From assembly GCF_001463705.1 (NCBI RefSeq), contig NZ_BBWH01000023.1, forward strand, positions 60,959-124,958: DNA of 64,000 bases, in the 5' to 3' direction. Under the pieces are notes generated by a model, which did not search any database, was not told the origin of the DNA, and was given only the letters and a program-made list of their open reading frames with translations. Within the stretch, counting starts at the first letter, position 1; each line of letters starts with the position of its first letter. The DNA is from Aureimonas sp. AU12. Lineage in GTDB: Bacteria; Pseudomonadota; Alphaproteobacteria; Rhizobiales; Rhizobiaceae. Positions 36,429 through 45,461 of this stretch are shown piece after piece. Made by a program: the position numbers and the translations under genes.

Positions 36429-39029
36429 TCAGGTCCGGCGGGGCTTGCGGGCGACGGCTTCGGCGATGGCCTGAACGAGCTGGTCGGTGGCGAAGGGCTT
36501 CTTGATGGCACTGGCGTCCTCGGCCCCTTCGGGCAGTTCCACCCTCTCGCCGTAGCCTGTCACGAAGACGAAGGGAATGCCCCGGGCGTTGAGGTCGCCC
36601 ACAAGCGGGAAGCTCGTCTCGGACCCGAGATTGACGTCGAGCAGCGCCACGTCGACAGGCTGGCTCTCGATGATCTTGCGCGCCTCGGCGACGCTGGCGG
36701 CGGTGAAAACCCCGTGCATCCCGCTGTCGAGCATCAGCTGCTCGGCATCGAGCGAGATGATCATGTTGTCCTCGACGATGAGGCCGCGAAGCCCCTGCAG
36801 AGAGGCGGGTCCAGCGGCGGCGATGGGCATGGGGCTCGTGTCCTTGTCCTCCCACTCGTGGGCCGAGGTCGGCGGCCGGTCGAGGTGAAATACGGTCTGG
36901 GGGAGCGTGAAATGGGCGCGGAGGCCGACAAGGCGGTAGTCGAGCCTCGCCTCGCCCCCGAGGTCGTAGGGGATCGAGCGCTCGATGATGGTCGAGCCGA
37001 AGCCGCGGCGCGAGGGCGGCGCGACGGGCGGGCCGCCCGTTTCGGTCCAGACGATCCGGCAGCTCTCGTCCTCGTCGATGTGCCAGCGCACGTCGACATG
37101 GCCGGTGGAGTCCGACAGGGCGCCGTACTTGGCCGAGTTGGTAACGAGTTCGTGGAACACGAGAGCGAGCGTCGAGAAGGTGACCGCCTCGACGAAGATG
37201 TCGGGGCCCTCCAGCCGCACCCGGCTCGCCTTCGAGCCGATATAGGCGGAGACTTCGGTCTGCACGACGTCGCGCAGCGAGGTCGTGGAGAACTGGTCGC
37301 TGGTGATCTGGTCGTGGGCGCGCGCCAAGGCCTGGATGCGCCCGCCGATGATCTTGGCGAACTCGTCGACGCTGGCCGCACCGGGCTTCGACTGGACGAT
37401 GAGCGCGCGGATGAGGCTGAGGATGTTGCGGACGCGGTGGTTCAGCTCCGCGATCAGGAGCTCCTGGCGCTGCGTCGAGAGGTTCTGCTGGCGCTCGCTC
37501 TCCTCGTTGAAGCGCAGCAGCACTTCGAGGATGGAAACGCGCAGCGCTTCGGCCGCCTTGCGCTCGGGATCGGTCCACGGTTGCGAGCGCCCGTAGACGG
37601 TTTCCTTCCAGGCCTCGAAGCTCTTGCGCGGCGTCAGCCGCACGCCGTTCGGCCCCGTCCCGATCTCCTTCGTCGTGGGATCGCCGGCCCAGGTGACGGT
37701 CTGCACCATCTCGCGGCGGAAGAAGAGAAGGTAGTCGCGCGGTGACCGCGAGATGGGGATGGCCAGCACCCCGGCCGCGCGCACGATGTAGTCGGCGGCC
37801 GGCGGATGGAAGGCGGAGAGCTCGTCCGTCGCGTAGATCCGGCTGGAGCCAGCGCGGTTGAGGAAGCGCGCCAGCCCGGTCAGTTCATCCTCGGTCGGGC
37901 AGTGCCCGTAGCATCGGGCCTTTCCTTTGGCGAGGACGGCGAACCCGTCGCTCGGAATGATCTCGCGCAGCTCCTCGGCGAAGTCCGCGATCGATTCGAG
38001 CGTCGCCGAGGTCGCGGCGATCTTCGAGACGAAGCGGTCGTGCAGTGCCCGCGAAACCTCCTCGACGCGCTGCTGCTCCTTGTAGAGCCGGCCCTCAATG
38101 ATCAGCGAGACCATCTGGCCGAAGAGTTCGGCGGCGCTGCGGATCTCCATCCCGAGATGACGCGGCATGTAGTGGTGGAGGGCGAACAGGCCCCAGAGCT
38201 TGCCGTCGATCACCACGGAGATCGACATGGAGGCGGAAACCCCCATGTTGCCAAGATATTCGATGTGGATCGGTGACACCGAGCGCAGCACCGAAAGCGA
38301 CAGATCGAGCGGCCGGCCGTGCGGGTCAAGCTCGGGAACGATCGCAACCGTCGGGGCACCGACATCGGCGATGATGCGGGTCTGGTTGCGGATGTAGAGG
38401 GCGCGCGCCTGCGCGGGGATGTCGCTCGCGGGATAGTTGAGGCCGAGAAACGCGCCGATGCCCGAGCGCGCGTTCTCCGCGATCACCGTGCCGGCGCCGC
38501 TGGCGGAGAAACGGTAGAGCATCACGCGGTCGAAGCCGGTGATACCGCGCAGCTGGCGCACGCATTCGCGATAGAGCGCGTCGAGGTCGCCGCTCTTCTG
38601 CACGCGGGAGATCATGCTCTTGACGAGCGCGCCGGGATTGGTCGTCGTGCGCTCCGTCACCGCCTCGGCCTCGATGATGATCGAGTTGCCGGACACGTGG
38701 ATCGCGACGTCGAAGGGCTGGCCGGTCTCGAGGAGGTCGAAGCCGAAGAGGCGTTCGGTGCCGTCGTTGGAGGAGAGGATTTGCAGACGCCCGCGAACCG
38801 CGTGGATGCTGGCCTCCGGCAGCACGGAGACGACGGGCTCGCCGAGCAGCGCCTCGACGTCGACCTTGAGGTAGTCGCCGATATTGGCCGAGACGCGCTC
38901 GATCAACCAGTCCATCGACACGGCGATCAGGAACCCGAAATTCTGGATCTGCCCGAGCAACTGGATCGGCTCGCGATCGCAATTGGTCAGGTCGACCTTC
39001 TGGTCCAGCATCGACGGTTCAACGTTCAA
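36429..39029 (-). CDS. bphP: Bacteriophytochrome, HWE kinase plus receiver
   Basis: This 866-residue red/far-red photoreceptor kinase starts at TTG 39029, overlapping the heme oxygenase stop. ATG 39011 is an alternative. Cys17 in LTNCDREPIQLLG is the biliverdin attachment site of bacterial phytochromes. PAS (to about 120), GAF with NYPASDIPAQAR (PASDIP at 200-205) and LHHYMPRHLGME, and PHY with the tongue motif SPRDYLLFFRRE follow. Output is an HWE-type kinase with phosphoacceptor His531 in AELNHRVRNIL, FHELVTNSAKYGAL, and a C-terminal receiver (about 748-862, Asp798). Such hybrid phytochromes can signal through their own receiver. Targets are unknown. Confidence 0.93.
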   Translation of the reverse strand: MNVEPSMLDQKVDLTNCDREPIQLLGQIQNFGFLIAVSMDWLIERVSANIGDYLKVDVEALLGEPVVSVLPEASIHAVRGRLQILSSNDGTERLFGFDLLETGQPFDVAIHVSGNSIIIEAEAVTERTTTNPGALVKSMISRVQKSGDLDALYRECVRQLRGITGFDRVMLYRFSASGAGTVIAENARSGIGAFLGLNYPASDIPAQARALYIRNQTRIIADVGAPTVAIVPELDPHGRPLDLSLSVLRSVSPIHIEYLGNMGVSASMSISVVIDGKLWGLFALHHYMPRHLGMEIRSAAELFGQMVSLIIEGRLYKEQQRVEEVSRALHDRFVSKIAATSATLESIADFAEELREIIPSDGFAVLAKGKARCYGHCPTEDELTGLARFLNRAGSSRIYATDELSAFHPPAADYIVRAAGVLAIPISRSPRDYLLFFRREMVQTVTWAGDPTTKEIGTGPNGVRLTPRKSFEAWKETVYGRSQPWTDPERKAAEALRVSILEVLLRFNEESERQQNLSTQRQELLIAELNHRVRNILSLIRALIVQSKPGAASVDEFAKIIGGRIQALARAHDQITSDQFSTTSLRDVVQTEVSAYIGSKASRVRLEGPDIFVEAVTFSTLALVFHELVTNSAKYGALSDSTGHVDVRWHIDEDESCRIVWTETGGPPVAPPSRRGFGSTIIERSIPYDLGGEARLDYRLVGLRAHFTLPQTVFHLDRPPTSAHEWEDKDTSPMPIAAAGPASLQGLRGLIVEDNMIISLDAEQLMLDSGMHGVFTAASVAEARKIIESQPVDVALLDVNLGSETSFPLVGDLNARGIPFVFVTGYGERVELPEGAEDASAIKKPFATDQLVQAIAEAVARKPRRT

Positions 39030-39709
39030 CGACTTGCAACCCCCTGGTGGGCCGCGGCCCGTGCCTCTCCCCGGTCGAGGATCTTCCGGAAGAAGCGGAA
39101 GGTCTCGTCGGCCGCGAGGATCGAACGGGTCTCTTCGTCTTCGCTCAGTCCGGCATCGGCCATGGCCGTCAGGAGGGTGCGGAAAGGCGCAGGGTCGCTC
39201 GACACTTCGAGATAGGCCACCGGCATCGCGTTTCGAGGCCCATCATGCGTGGGTTGCAACGCTTTGGCCATGAAGCGCGCGCCGAGCCGCGATCCTTCCA
39301 GCACGTAGGCCATCCCGAAGGCCTCGGCCCGCGAGGGCGCATCGAGCGGAAACGCGGCGGTCTCGACCTCGAGATCGAGGTCGGCGGCGTCTTGCTCCAA
39401 TGCTTCGAGCCGGCCGTCGGGAGACCAGCCGAGGCCGACGAGCGGGCTGACGGCGAGCACCGGCTCGATCGCACGGTGAGCCGCGAGGTTCATCGCCAGG
39501 AAGTTGCGATAGCGGGGAAGGCCGGGTTCCGCGAACATGCCGGCAAAACGTGCGTCCAGCGCCTCGTGCTCGGTCCGCGTGTCCCGGCGCAGCCGCTCAC
39601 GCAGCGTCGCCGTGCGGTCCGGCGTCGGCGCTGCGGGATCGGAACGGGCGGTGGAAGCGTCGGCGGTCAAGGATAGGCGTCCGGTGCTGGAGGCGGGAAG
39701 AGCGGCCAT
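39026..39709 (-). CDS. bphO: Biliverdin-producing heme oxygenase
   Basis: This 227-residue protein oxidises heme to biliverdin, the chromophore of the phytochrome encoded next. The proximal heme ligand is His48 in DTRTEHEALDARF. The distal helix is in GMAYVLEGSRLGARFM, where the Gly-rich kink lies over the heme. The N-terminal 30 residues are a variable tail. Its stop overlaps the phytochrome start by four bases, a conserved two-gene arrangement that ties chromophore supply to the apoprotein. Confidence 0.88.
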   Translation of the reverse strand: MAALPASSTGRLSLTADASTARSDPAAPTPDRTATLRERLRRDTRTEHEALDARFAGMFAEPGLPRYRNFLAMNLAAHRAIEPVLAVSPLVGLGWSPDGRLEALEQDAADLDLEVETAAFPLDAPSRAEAFGMAYVLEGSRLGARFMAKALQPTHDGPRNAMPVAYLEVSSDPAPFRTLLTAMADAGLSEDEETRSILAADETFRFFRKILDRGEARAAAHQGVASR

Positions 39710-39757
39710 GACAGCCGATCCGTCAGGTGGCGGTTTCGCGCGGTCCGTGCAAGTCCG

Positions 39758-41053
39758 TCAAAACCGATCGCGCAGCGCATACCACGTCATGGCGAGAAAC
39801 AGGAGCGGCGCCCGCAGCGCCGTGCCGCCGGGAAAGGCGGGTACCTTCAAGGCCTCGAGTTCCGCCAGCCGGTCGCGGTTTCCCGCCACGCGTTCGGCAT
39901 AGAGGCGTCCGGTGAAGTGCGAGAGGAGGACGCCGTGACCCGAGAAGCCGCCGATCGCGGTCAACCCCGGTTCGGGCGAGGCGACATAGGGCATGCGCGT
40001 CATCGTCACCGCCACCGAGCCGCCCCAGGCATGGGTGATGCCGACATCCTTGAGGTGCGGATAGACGTCGGCGATCTGCGCCCGGATCTGCCCGGCAATG
40101 TCGCCCTCGGAGGAGGAATAGGCCTCGCGCCCGCCGAACAGCAGCCGCCCGTCGACGCTTTTGCGGAAGTAGCGCACCACGAAGCGCGAGTCGTCGGCCG
40201 CCTCGCCGCCGGGCAGCACGCGTTCGGGCTCGGCCAGCGGCTCGGTCGCGGCAATGAAGGAGCGGATCGGCATGACATGGGCGGCGTTCCGCCGGTTGAG
40301 CGTGCCGCCGTGACCGTTGGTGGCCAGAAGCGCGCGATCGGCCGTCACCGTGCCGAACGTGGTCTCGGCCCGGATGCGCCCGCCGACGCGACCGACGGAG
40401 GCGACCGGCGTCTCCTCGAACAGCAGCGCGCCGGCCGCAGCGGCGGCGCTGGCGGTGCCGACGAGGAGCTTCATCGGATGAATGTGCCCGGTGCCGGTGT
40501 CGTGCAGGCCGGCGAAGTAGGTCGAGGAGCCCAGGCGCGCGCTCGTCGCCTCCCGGTCGAGGAAGTTTATGGACGCATAGTCGTAGCGTTCGCGTAGGAT
40601 CTGCGCATGGCGGCGGAAATCGTCGACGTAGCGGCGCTTGTGGGCGAGCGAGACCTGGCCCGGGCGGTAGTCGGCGTCGATGTCGTTCGCCGCCATCATC
40701 TCGTGGAGATGGGCCTTGGCGTCCTCAGCCAATGCGAAGAGCCGGCGGGCGCGCTCCAGCCCGACCTGGGGTTCGAGATCCTCCGGCCAGACGCGGTGTC
40801 CGGTGCCGAACTGGCCGCCGTTGCGCCCCGAGGCGCCGTCGCCGATGCGGGCGGTCTCGAGAAGACAGACGCGCACGCCGCTTTTGGCCAGATGCAGCGC
40901 CGCCGACAGGCCGGTATAGCCGCCGCCGACCACGAGAATGTCGACGTCGAGCGAGCCGTCGAGGCGTGGGTAGCGCGGCCGCTCGGACACGCTGTCCTCG
41001 TACCAGGAGCGGCCGGGCGAGATCGGGGACTGGTAGGGGGCGGGGCCGGTCAC
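39758..41053 (-). CDS. FAD-dependent oxidoreductase, PuuB-like
   Basis: This 431-residue DAO-family flavoprotein starts at GTG 41053. The FAD-binding motif DILVVGGGYTGLSAALHLAKSG lies at about residues 38-59, followed by ARIGDGASGRNGGQ, which is typical of gamma-glutamylputrescine oxidases. GGFSGHGVLLSHFTGRL near the C-terminus closes the FAD site. PuuB oxidises gamma-glutamylputrescine to the aldehyde. The neighbouring PuuA-like gene 13 bases upstream and the nearby pot operon support that assignment. Other amine or amino-acid substrates remain possible. Confidence 0.82.
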   Translation of the reverse strand: MTGPAPYQSPISPGRSWYEDSVSERPRYPRLDGSLDVDILVVGGGYTGLSAALHLAKSGVRVCLLETARIGDGASGRNGGQFGTGHRVWPEDLEPQVGLERARRLFALAEDAKAHLHEMMAANDIDADYRPGQVSLAHKRRYVDDFRRHAQILRERYDYASINFLDREATSARLGSSTYFAGLHDTGTGHIHPMKLLVGTASAAAAAGALLFEETPVASVGRVGGRIRAETTFGTVTADRALLATNGHGGTLNRRNAAHVMPIRSFIAATEPLAEPERVLPGGEAADDSRFVVRYFRKSVDGRLLFGGREAYSSSEGDIAGQIRAQIADVYPHLKDVGITHAWGGSVAVTMTRMPYVASPEPGLTAIGGFSGHGVLLSHFTGRLYAERVAGNRDRLAELEALKVPAFPGGTALRAPLLFLAMTWYALRDRF

Positions 41054-41066
41054 GGAGCGCCGTTTC

Positions 41067-42596
41067 TCAGACGTTCAGCAGCAGGAACTCGCGCTCCCAT
41101 GGGCTGATGACCTGCATGAAGGTCTCGAACTCGCCCCGCTTGATGCCGGCATAGGTGCCCACGAACTCGCGGCTGAGAACCTCCTGGAAGGCCTCTTCGG
41201 CCTCGAAGGCGGCGACGGCCTCGAGCAGCCCGCGCGGCAGCGAGATCACGCCGTCCTCGTTCACGGTGCGGTCGGTCGGCTGGTCCGGCTCGATCGCGTT
41301 GACCATGCCGAGCCAGCCGCAGGCGAGCGAAGCGGCGAGTGCCAGATAGGGATTGGCGTCGGAGGAGGGCAGACGGTTCTCGACGCGTCGCGAGGAGGCG
41401 TCGGAGGAGGGGATGCGGAACGCGGTGGTGCGGTTGTCGTAGCCCCAGGCGTTGTTCGTCGGCGCCGACATGCCGTAGGTCAGGCGGCGGTAGGAGTTCA
41501 CGTAGGGCGCCATCATGATGAGCGCCGCCGGCACGTAGCGCTGCATGCCGCCGATGAAGTTGTAGAACAGCGCCGAGGGCGAGCCGTCCTCGTTCGAGAA
41601 GACGTTGGCCCCGGTCTGGAGATCCACCACCGACTGGTGGATGTGCATGGCCGAGCCCGGCTGGCCCTGGATCGGCTTGGCCATGAAGGTGGCGTAGATG
41701 TCGTGCTTGAGCGCGGCCTCGCGGATCGTGCGCTTGAACATGAAGACCTGGTCGGCCAGCTCGATCGGGTCGCCGTGGCGAAGGTTGATCTCGAGCTGCG
41801 CCGCGCCGTCCTCGTGGATCAGCGTGTCGATCTCCAGGCCCTGCCGGTCGGAGAAGTGGTAGATGTCGTCGATCAGTTCGTCGAATTCGTTGACGCCGCC
41901 GATCGAGTAGGCCTGGCCCCCCGAGATCTGGCGCCCCGATCGCCCGATCGGTGGCGTCAGCGGATAGTCGGGATCGACGTTCTTGGAGACGAGGTAGAAC
42001 TCGATCTCCGGCGCCACGATCGGCTGCCAGCCGCGATCCTCGTAGAGCTTCAGGACGCGTTTGAGGACGTTGCGCGGCGTGTAGCCGACGGCGGCGCCCG
42101 CCGTGTCGACGAGATCGCAGATCACCTGCGCCGTGGCGTCCGTCTCCCAGGGCACCTCCGACAGGGTGGAGAGATCGGGCACCAGCTTGAGGTCGCCGTC
42201 GTTCGGCGAATAGCGGAACTCGCCGGTCTCTTCCGGGTATTCGCCCGAGATCGTGTGCATGAACAGCGCCGAGGGCAGGGCCAGCGAGGTGTTGCCGGTG
42301 AACTTCTTGGCCGGCATCATCTTGCCGCGCGCCACGCCCGCGAGATCCGGCGTGATGCATTCGAGATCCTCGATGCCGCGGACCTTCAACCACTCGGCGG
42401 CCTCGGCCATCGAGCGCACGCCGCGCCGCCGGTCGAGGAAGGCGGGACGCTCGGGCTCGGCGCCGCGCGCGCGCGCCGGGGTCGTCCGGCCGTTTCCAAC
42501 GCCGCCGATCTCTCCCGTCCGCCGCTTGGGCTTGTCGCGCTTGATCTTCGAACGCGCATTGGCGTCGAGCTTCGTCGGGCGGATACGGTCGGACAT
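41067..42596 (-). CDS. Glutamine synthetase family, PuuA-like
   Basis: This 509-residue protein has the GS beta-grasp and catalytic domains: LECITPDLAGVARGK, APEIEFYLVSK (metal Glu), HEDGAAQLEINLRHGDP, AMHIHQS, SSRRVENRLPSSDANPYLA and KRGEFETF near the end. The pattern and the partner oxidase fit gamma-glutamylputrescine synthetase (ATP, glutamate and putrescine) rather than ammonia-assimilating GlnA. About 60 N-terminal residues are extra, basic and low complexity. AGGA precedes ATG 42596, so the extension may be real, but Met63 would also give a normal PuuA length. Confidence 0.82.
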   Translation of the reverse strand: MSDRIRPTKLDANARSKIKRDKPKRRTGEIGGVGNGRTTPARARGAEPERPAFLDRRRGVRSMAEAAEWLKVRGIEDLECITPDLAGVARGKMMPAKKFTGNTSLALPSALFMHTISGEYPEETGEFRYSPNDGDLKLVPDLSTLSEVPWETDATAQVICDLVDTAGAAVGYTPRNVLKRVLKLYEDRGWQPIVAPEIEFYLVSKNVDPDYPLTPPIGRSGRQISGGQAYSIGGVNEFDELIDDIYHFSDRQGLEIDTLIHEDGAAQLEINLRHGDPIELADQVFMFKRTIREAALKHDIYATFMAKPIQGQPGSAMHIHQSVVDLQTGANVFSNEDGSPSALFYNFIGGMQRYVPAALIMMAPYVNSYRRLTYGMSAPTNNAWGYDNRTTAFRIPSSDASSRRVENRLPSSDANPYLALAASLACGWLGMVNAIEPDQPTDRTVNEDGVISLPRGLLEAVAAFEAEEAFQEVLSREFVGTYAGIKRGEFETFMQVISPWEREFLLLNV

Positions 42597-42731
42597 GCAA
42601 TCCTGCTGGCGGTGGCGGTTGGGCGACCATAGCCTGTCGCCCGGCGCCGCGAAAGGCTGCGCTCAAGGGCTTTGCGGCGTGTGGCCGGCCGTTCGACGGC
42701 CGCAGCCTCCCTCGCGCGAGGGTGCGATGAA

Positions 42732-42781
42732 ATTTCGATGACGGCGCGGCGCGGGCGGTTGACGCGGCGCGTCATTGAAAT
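42732..42781. promoter_or_regulatory. Large imperfect inverted repeat, divergent promoter region
   Basis: ATTTCGATGACG (42732-42743) and CGTCATTGAAAT (42770-42781) are inverted copies with one mismatch, and GC-rich flanks inside the arms continue the symmetry. The repeat sits between the leftward puuA-like and rightward hydroxylase genes (start codons at 42596 and 42858). This suggests an operator shared by both directions, though the cognate regulator is unknown. Confidence 0.45.
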
Positions 42782-42857
42782 GACACGGAGCGGGCTATTG
42801 GAAACGAGGACCGTCGCGACGGCGGGGCACGGAGGCCGTGGAACCACGGCGGGACAG

Positions 42858-43646
42858 ATGACCGACACCCAGCAGAAGACCAAGACCGCGGGCCTCGAGG
42901 ACACGATGGCGCGGCCCGGCGCGGTGGCGCGCGCCGTCCAGTCGCTCGTCGATGGGGCCGAGCGGCTGAACCTCAAGCATGCCTCGCGCGGCAACCCGCC
43001 GGTCTATCCGACCGACGACTTCCCCTGGGCCCGCGAGGTCGAGAGCGAGTGGCATCTCATCCGCGCCGAACTCGACAAGGTCCTGGTGCGCAAGGGCGAC
43101 CTGCCGGCCTTCCACGAGATCTCGTCCGAGGTCCGCTCGATCTCTTCGGACCAGAACTGGAAGACGTTCTTCCTCTGCGGCTACGGCATCAAGTCCGAGG
43201 AGGCGATCCGCCAGTGCCCCGAGACTTGGCGCATCCTCCAGAAGATCCCCGGCATGAAGTCGGCGATGTTCTCGATCTTCGAGCCCGGCAAGCACCTGCC
43301 GCCCCATCGCGGCCCCTATAACGGCGTCCTGCGCTTTCATCTCGGCCTCGTCGTGCCCGACCAGCCCGACAAGATCGGCATCCGCATCGCCGACGACACG
43401 CGCCACTGGGAAGAGGGCAAGGCGCTGATCTTCGACGACGCCTACGAGCACGAGGCCTGGAACCATTCGGACGGCGTGCGGGTCGTGCTCTTCGTCGACT
43501 TCGAGAAGCCGCTGAACTTTCCGGCCAACCTGACGAACAAGGCCGTGCTGAACCTCGCCGTCTTCACGCCCTTCATCCGCGAGGGCTACAAGGCCCACAA
43601 GGCCTGGGAGAAGATGTTCTACGGCGCCGGCCAGAAGCACCGTTGA
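42858..43646 (+). CDS. Aspartyl/asparaginyl beta-hydroxylase family (LpxO-like)
   Basis: This 262-residue Fe(II)/2-oxoglutarate oxygenase-type protein has the family core FEPGKHLPPHRGPYNGVLRFHLGL (first His plus substrate region) and IFDDAYEHEAWNHSDGVRVVLFVDF (second His and the 2-oxoglutarate Arg), at about residues 148-220. FFLCGYGIKSEEAIRQCPETW precedes it. In the LpxO branch the substrate is the lipid A secondary acyl chain, hydroxylated at C2. Other members act on peptides. No obvious membrane anchor is visible. It lies upstream of a GNAT gene, with two bases between stop and ATG. Confidence 0.82.
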   Translation: MTDTQQKTKTAGLEDTMARPGAVARAVQSLVDGAERLNLKHASRGNPPVYPTDDFPWAREVESEWHLIRAELDKVLVRKGDLPAFHEISSEVRSISSDQNWKTFFLCGYGIKSEEAIRQCPETWRILQKIPGMKSAMFSIFEPGKHLPPHRGPYNGVLRFHLGLVVPDQPDKIGIRIADDTRHWEEGKALIFDDAYEHEAWNHSDGVRVVLFVDFEKPLNFPANLTNKAVLNLAVFTPFIREGYKAHKAWEKMFYGAGQKHR

Positions 43647-43648
43647 CG

Positions 43649-44197
43649 ATGGACGAACCGGCCTCCTGGCGCGCCATGACCGTGGCCGACCTGCCGGCGG
43701 TGATGGCCATCGCCGACCGCGTCCATCCCGCGTTTCCAGAGGGCGAGGCGACGATCCTGGATCGGCTCGCGTTGTTCCCGCAGGGATGCCTCGTCCTCGA
43801 AGCCGTGGGAAGATCTGGCCCGTCCGGGATCGGAGGCTACGCCATCGCCTATCCGGCCCCGCTCTTCGCCCCGCCGCCGCTCGACACCGTCCTCGGCACG
43901 CTGCCCGCGTTGGCCGATTCGCTCTACGTCCACGACGTCGCGCTGCTGCCGGACTGGCGCGGCGGCGGACGTTCGGATGCGGGCATCCGCCTCCTCCTCG
44001 ATCTCGCAGACGCGTTTCCCGCGGCGATGCTCGTCTCGGTCTACGGCACCGCGCCGTTCTGGGGCCGCTACGGCTTCGTTCCCAATGCCGATCCGCGGCT
44101 CGGCGACAAGCTCGCTACCTACGGCGAGGGAGCGGTTTTCATGGTGCGGGAGAGGGCGTCGTCGAGGCCGGATGGCGCAAAATTCGCCACGGTCTGA
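43649..44197 (+). CDS. GNAT family N-acetyltransferase
   Basis: This 182-residue protein has a single GNAT domain: the N-terminal WRAMTVADLPAVMAIADRVHPA helix pair, the acetyl-CoA motif A region VHDVALLPDWRGGGRSDAGIRLLLDL (about 93-118) and the C-terminal FWGRYGFVPN segment. The substrate cannot be read from the sequence. Its position before the polyamine transporter genes permits a polyamine or amino-acid acetyltransferase, but this is inference. ATG 43649 is used. A TTG at 43643 would overlap the previous stop. Confidence 0.75.
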   Translation: MDEPASWRAMTVADLPAVMAIADRVHPAFPEGEATILDRLALFPQGCLVLEAVGRSGPSGIGGYAIAYPAPLFAPPPLDTVLGTLPALADSLYVHDVALLPDWRGGGRSDAGIRLLLDLADAFPAAMLVSVYGTAPFWGRYGFVPNADPRLGDKLATYGEGAVFMVRERASSRPDGAKFATV

Positions 44198-44300
44198 AAA
44201 TCGGCAGCGGGGGCTAGGAATCGGAAGGTGGCTCGACAATAGTGCGTGGGAACGCCGCCGGCCGCTTGGCCGGGACAGGCCGATCCGAAAGGTGGACCGC

Positions 44301-45392
44301 ATGAAGTTCCTTCCCGCATTCCTGGGCGCGGCGCTCGCGGCGACCGGCGCGCATTCGGCAGCGGCGCAGGAAAAGGTCCTCAACGTCTTCAACTGGTCGG
44401 ACTACATCGACACATCGATCGTCGACGAGTTCACGAAGGAGACGGGAATCCGGGTCGTCTACGACACCTACGATTCCAACGAGATCCTCGAGACCCGGCT
44501 GCTTGCCGGCGGCAGCGGCTACGACATCGTGGTGCCCTCGGCCGAGTATCTGGCGCGCCAGATCGAGGCCGGGGTCTTCCAGAAGCTCGACCCCGCCAAG
44601 CTGCCTAACATGAAGAACATGTGGCCGCTCATCACCGAGCGCGTCGCCGCCTACGACCCCGGCAACGCCTATTCGGTCAACTACATGTGGGGCACCACCG
44701 GCGTCGGCTACAATCCGGCGAAGGTGAAGGCCATCCTGCCGGATGCGCCAGTCGACAGCTGGGCGCTGGTGTTCGACCCGAAGTTCGCCGAGCCGCTGTC
44801 GAAATGCGGCATCGACATGCTCGATGCGCCCGGCGAAATCATTCCCGCGGCGCTGCGCTATCTCGGGCTCGACCCCGATGCGCGCGATGCCGAGACGATC
44901 GGCAAGGCCGAAGCCCTTTTGATGAAGGTGCGTCCCTTCATCCGTCGCTTCCACTCCTCGGAATACATCAACGCCCTCGCCAATGGCGACATCTGCGTCG
45001 CCGTCGGGTTTTCGGGCGACATCTTCCAGGCGCGCGACCGCGCCAAGGAGGCCAATAACGGCGTCGAGGTCGCCTACGGCATTCCGAAGGAGGGCGCGAT
45101 GATGTGGTTCGACCAGATGGCGATCCCCGCCGATGCGCCGCATGTCGCCGAAGCCCACCAGTTCATCGACTACATGATGCGCCCCGAGGTGATCGCGAAG
45201 GCCTCGAACTTCACCGTCTACGCCAACGGCAACCTCGCCTCGCAGCCGCTGCTCGATCCCGCGATCATCAGTGATCCCGCGATCTACCCCGATGCGGCGA
45301 CGCTCGCGACGCTCTTCACCAAGAAGCCCTACGACGCCCGCTCGCAGCGTCTCGTCACGCGCGCCTTCACGAGCGTCAAGACGGGGCAATAA
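44301..45392 (+). CDS. potF: Putrescine-type ABC substrate-binding protein
   Basis: This 363-residue protein has a Sec signal peptide (residues 1-22). It shows the PotD/PotF pattern from the start of the mature protein, KVLNVFNWSDYIDTSIVDEFTKETGI, then YDTYDSNEILETRLLAGGSGYDIVVPS, YMWGTTGVGYN and the ligand-side GIPKEGAMMWFDQMAIP. It would capture putrescine in the periplasm for the permeases downstream. Start ATG is preceded by AAGGTGG. First gene of potFGHI. Confidence 0.92.
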   Translation: MKFLPAFLGAALAATGAHSAAAQEKVLNVFNWSDYIDTSIVDEFTKETGIRVVYDTYDSNEILETRLLAGGSGYDIVVPSAEYLARQIEAGVFQKLDPAKLPNMKNMWPLITERVAAYDPGNAYSVNYMWGTTGVGYNPAKVKAILPDAPVDSWALVFDPKFAEPLSKCGIDMLDAPGEIIPAALRYLGLDPDARDAETIGKAEALLMKVRPFIRRFHSSEYINALANGDICVAVGFSGDIFQARDRAKEANNGVEVAYGIPKEGAMMWFDQMAIPADAPHVAEAHQFIDYMMRPEVIAKASNFTVYANGNLASQPLLDPAIISDPAIYPDAATLATLFTKKPYDARSQRLVTRAFTSVKTGQ

Positions 45393-45461
45393 TCGCTCGC
45401 TAGAAGAGGGGAGCGGGCGCTCGTGCGTCCGCTCTCGCCACGGGCGCGTATCGGGGATGGA

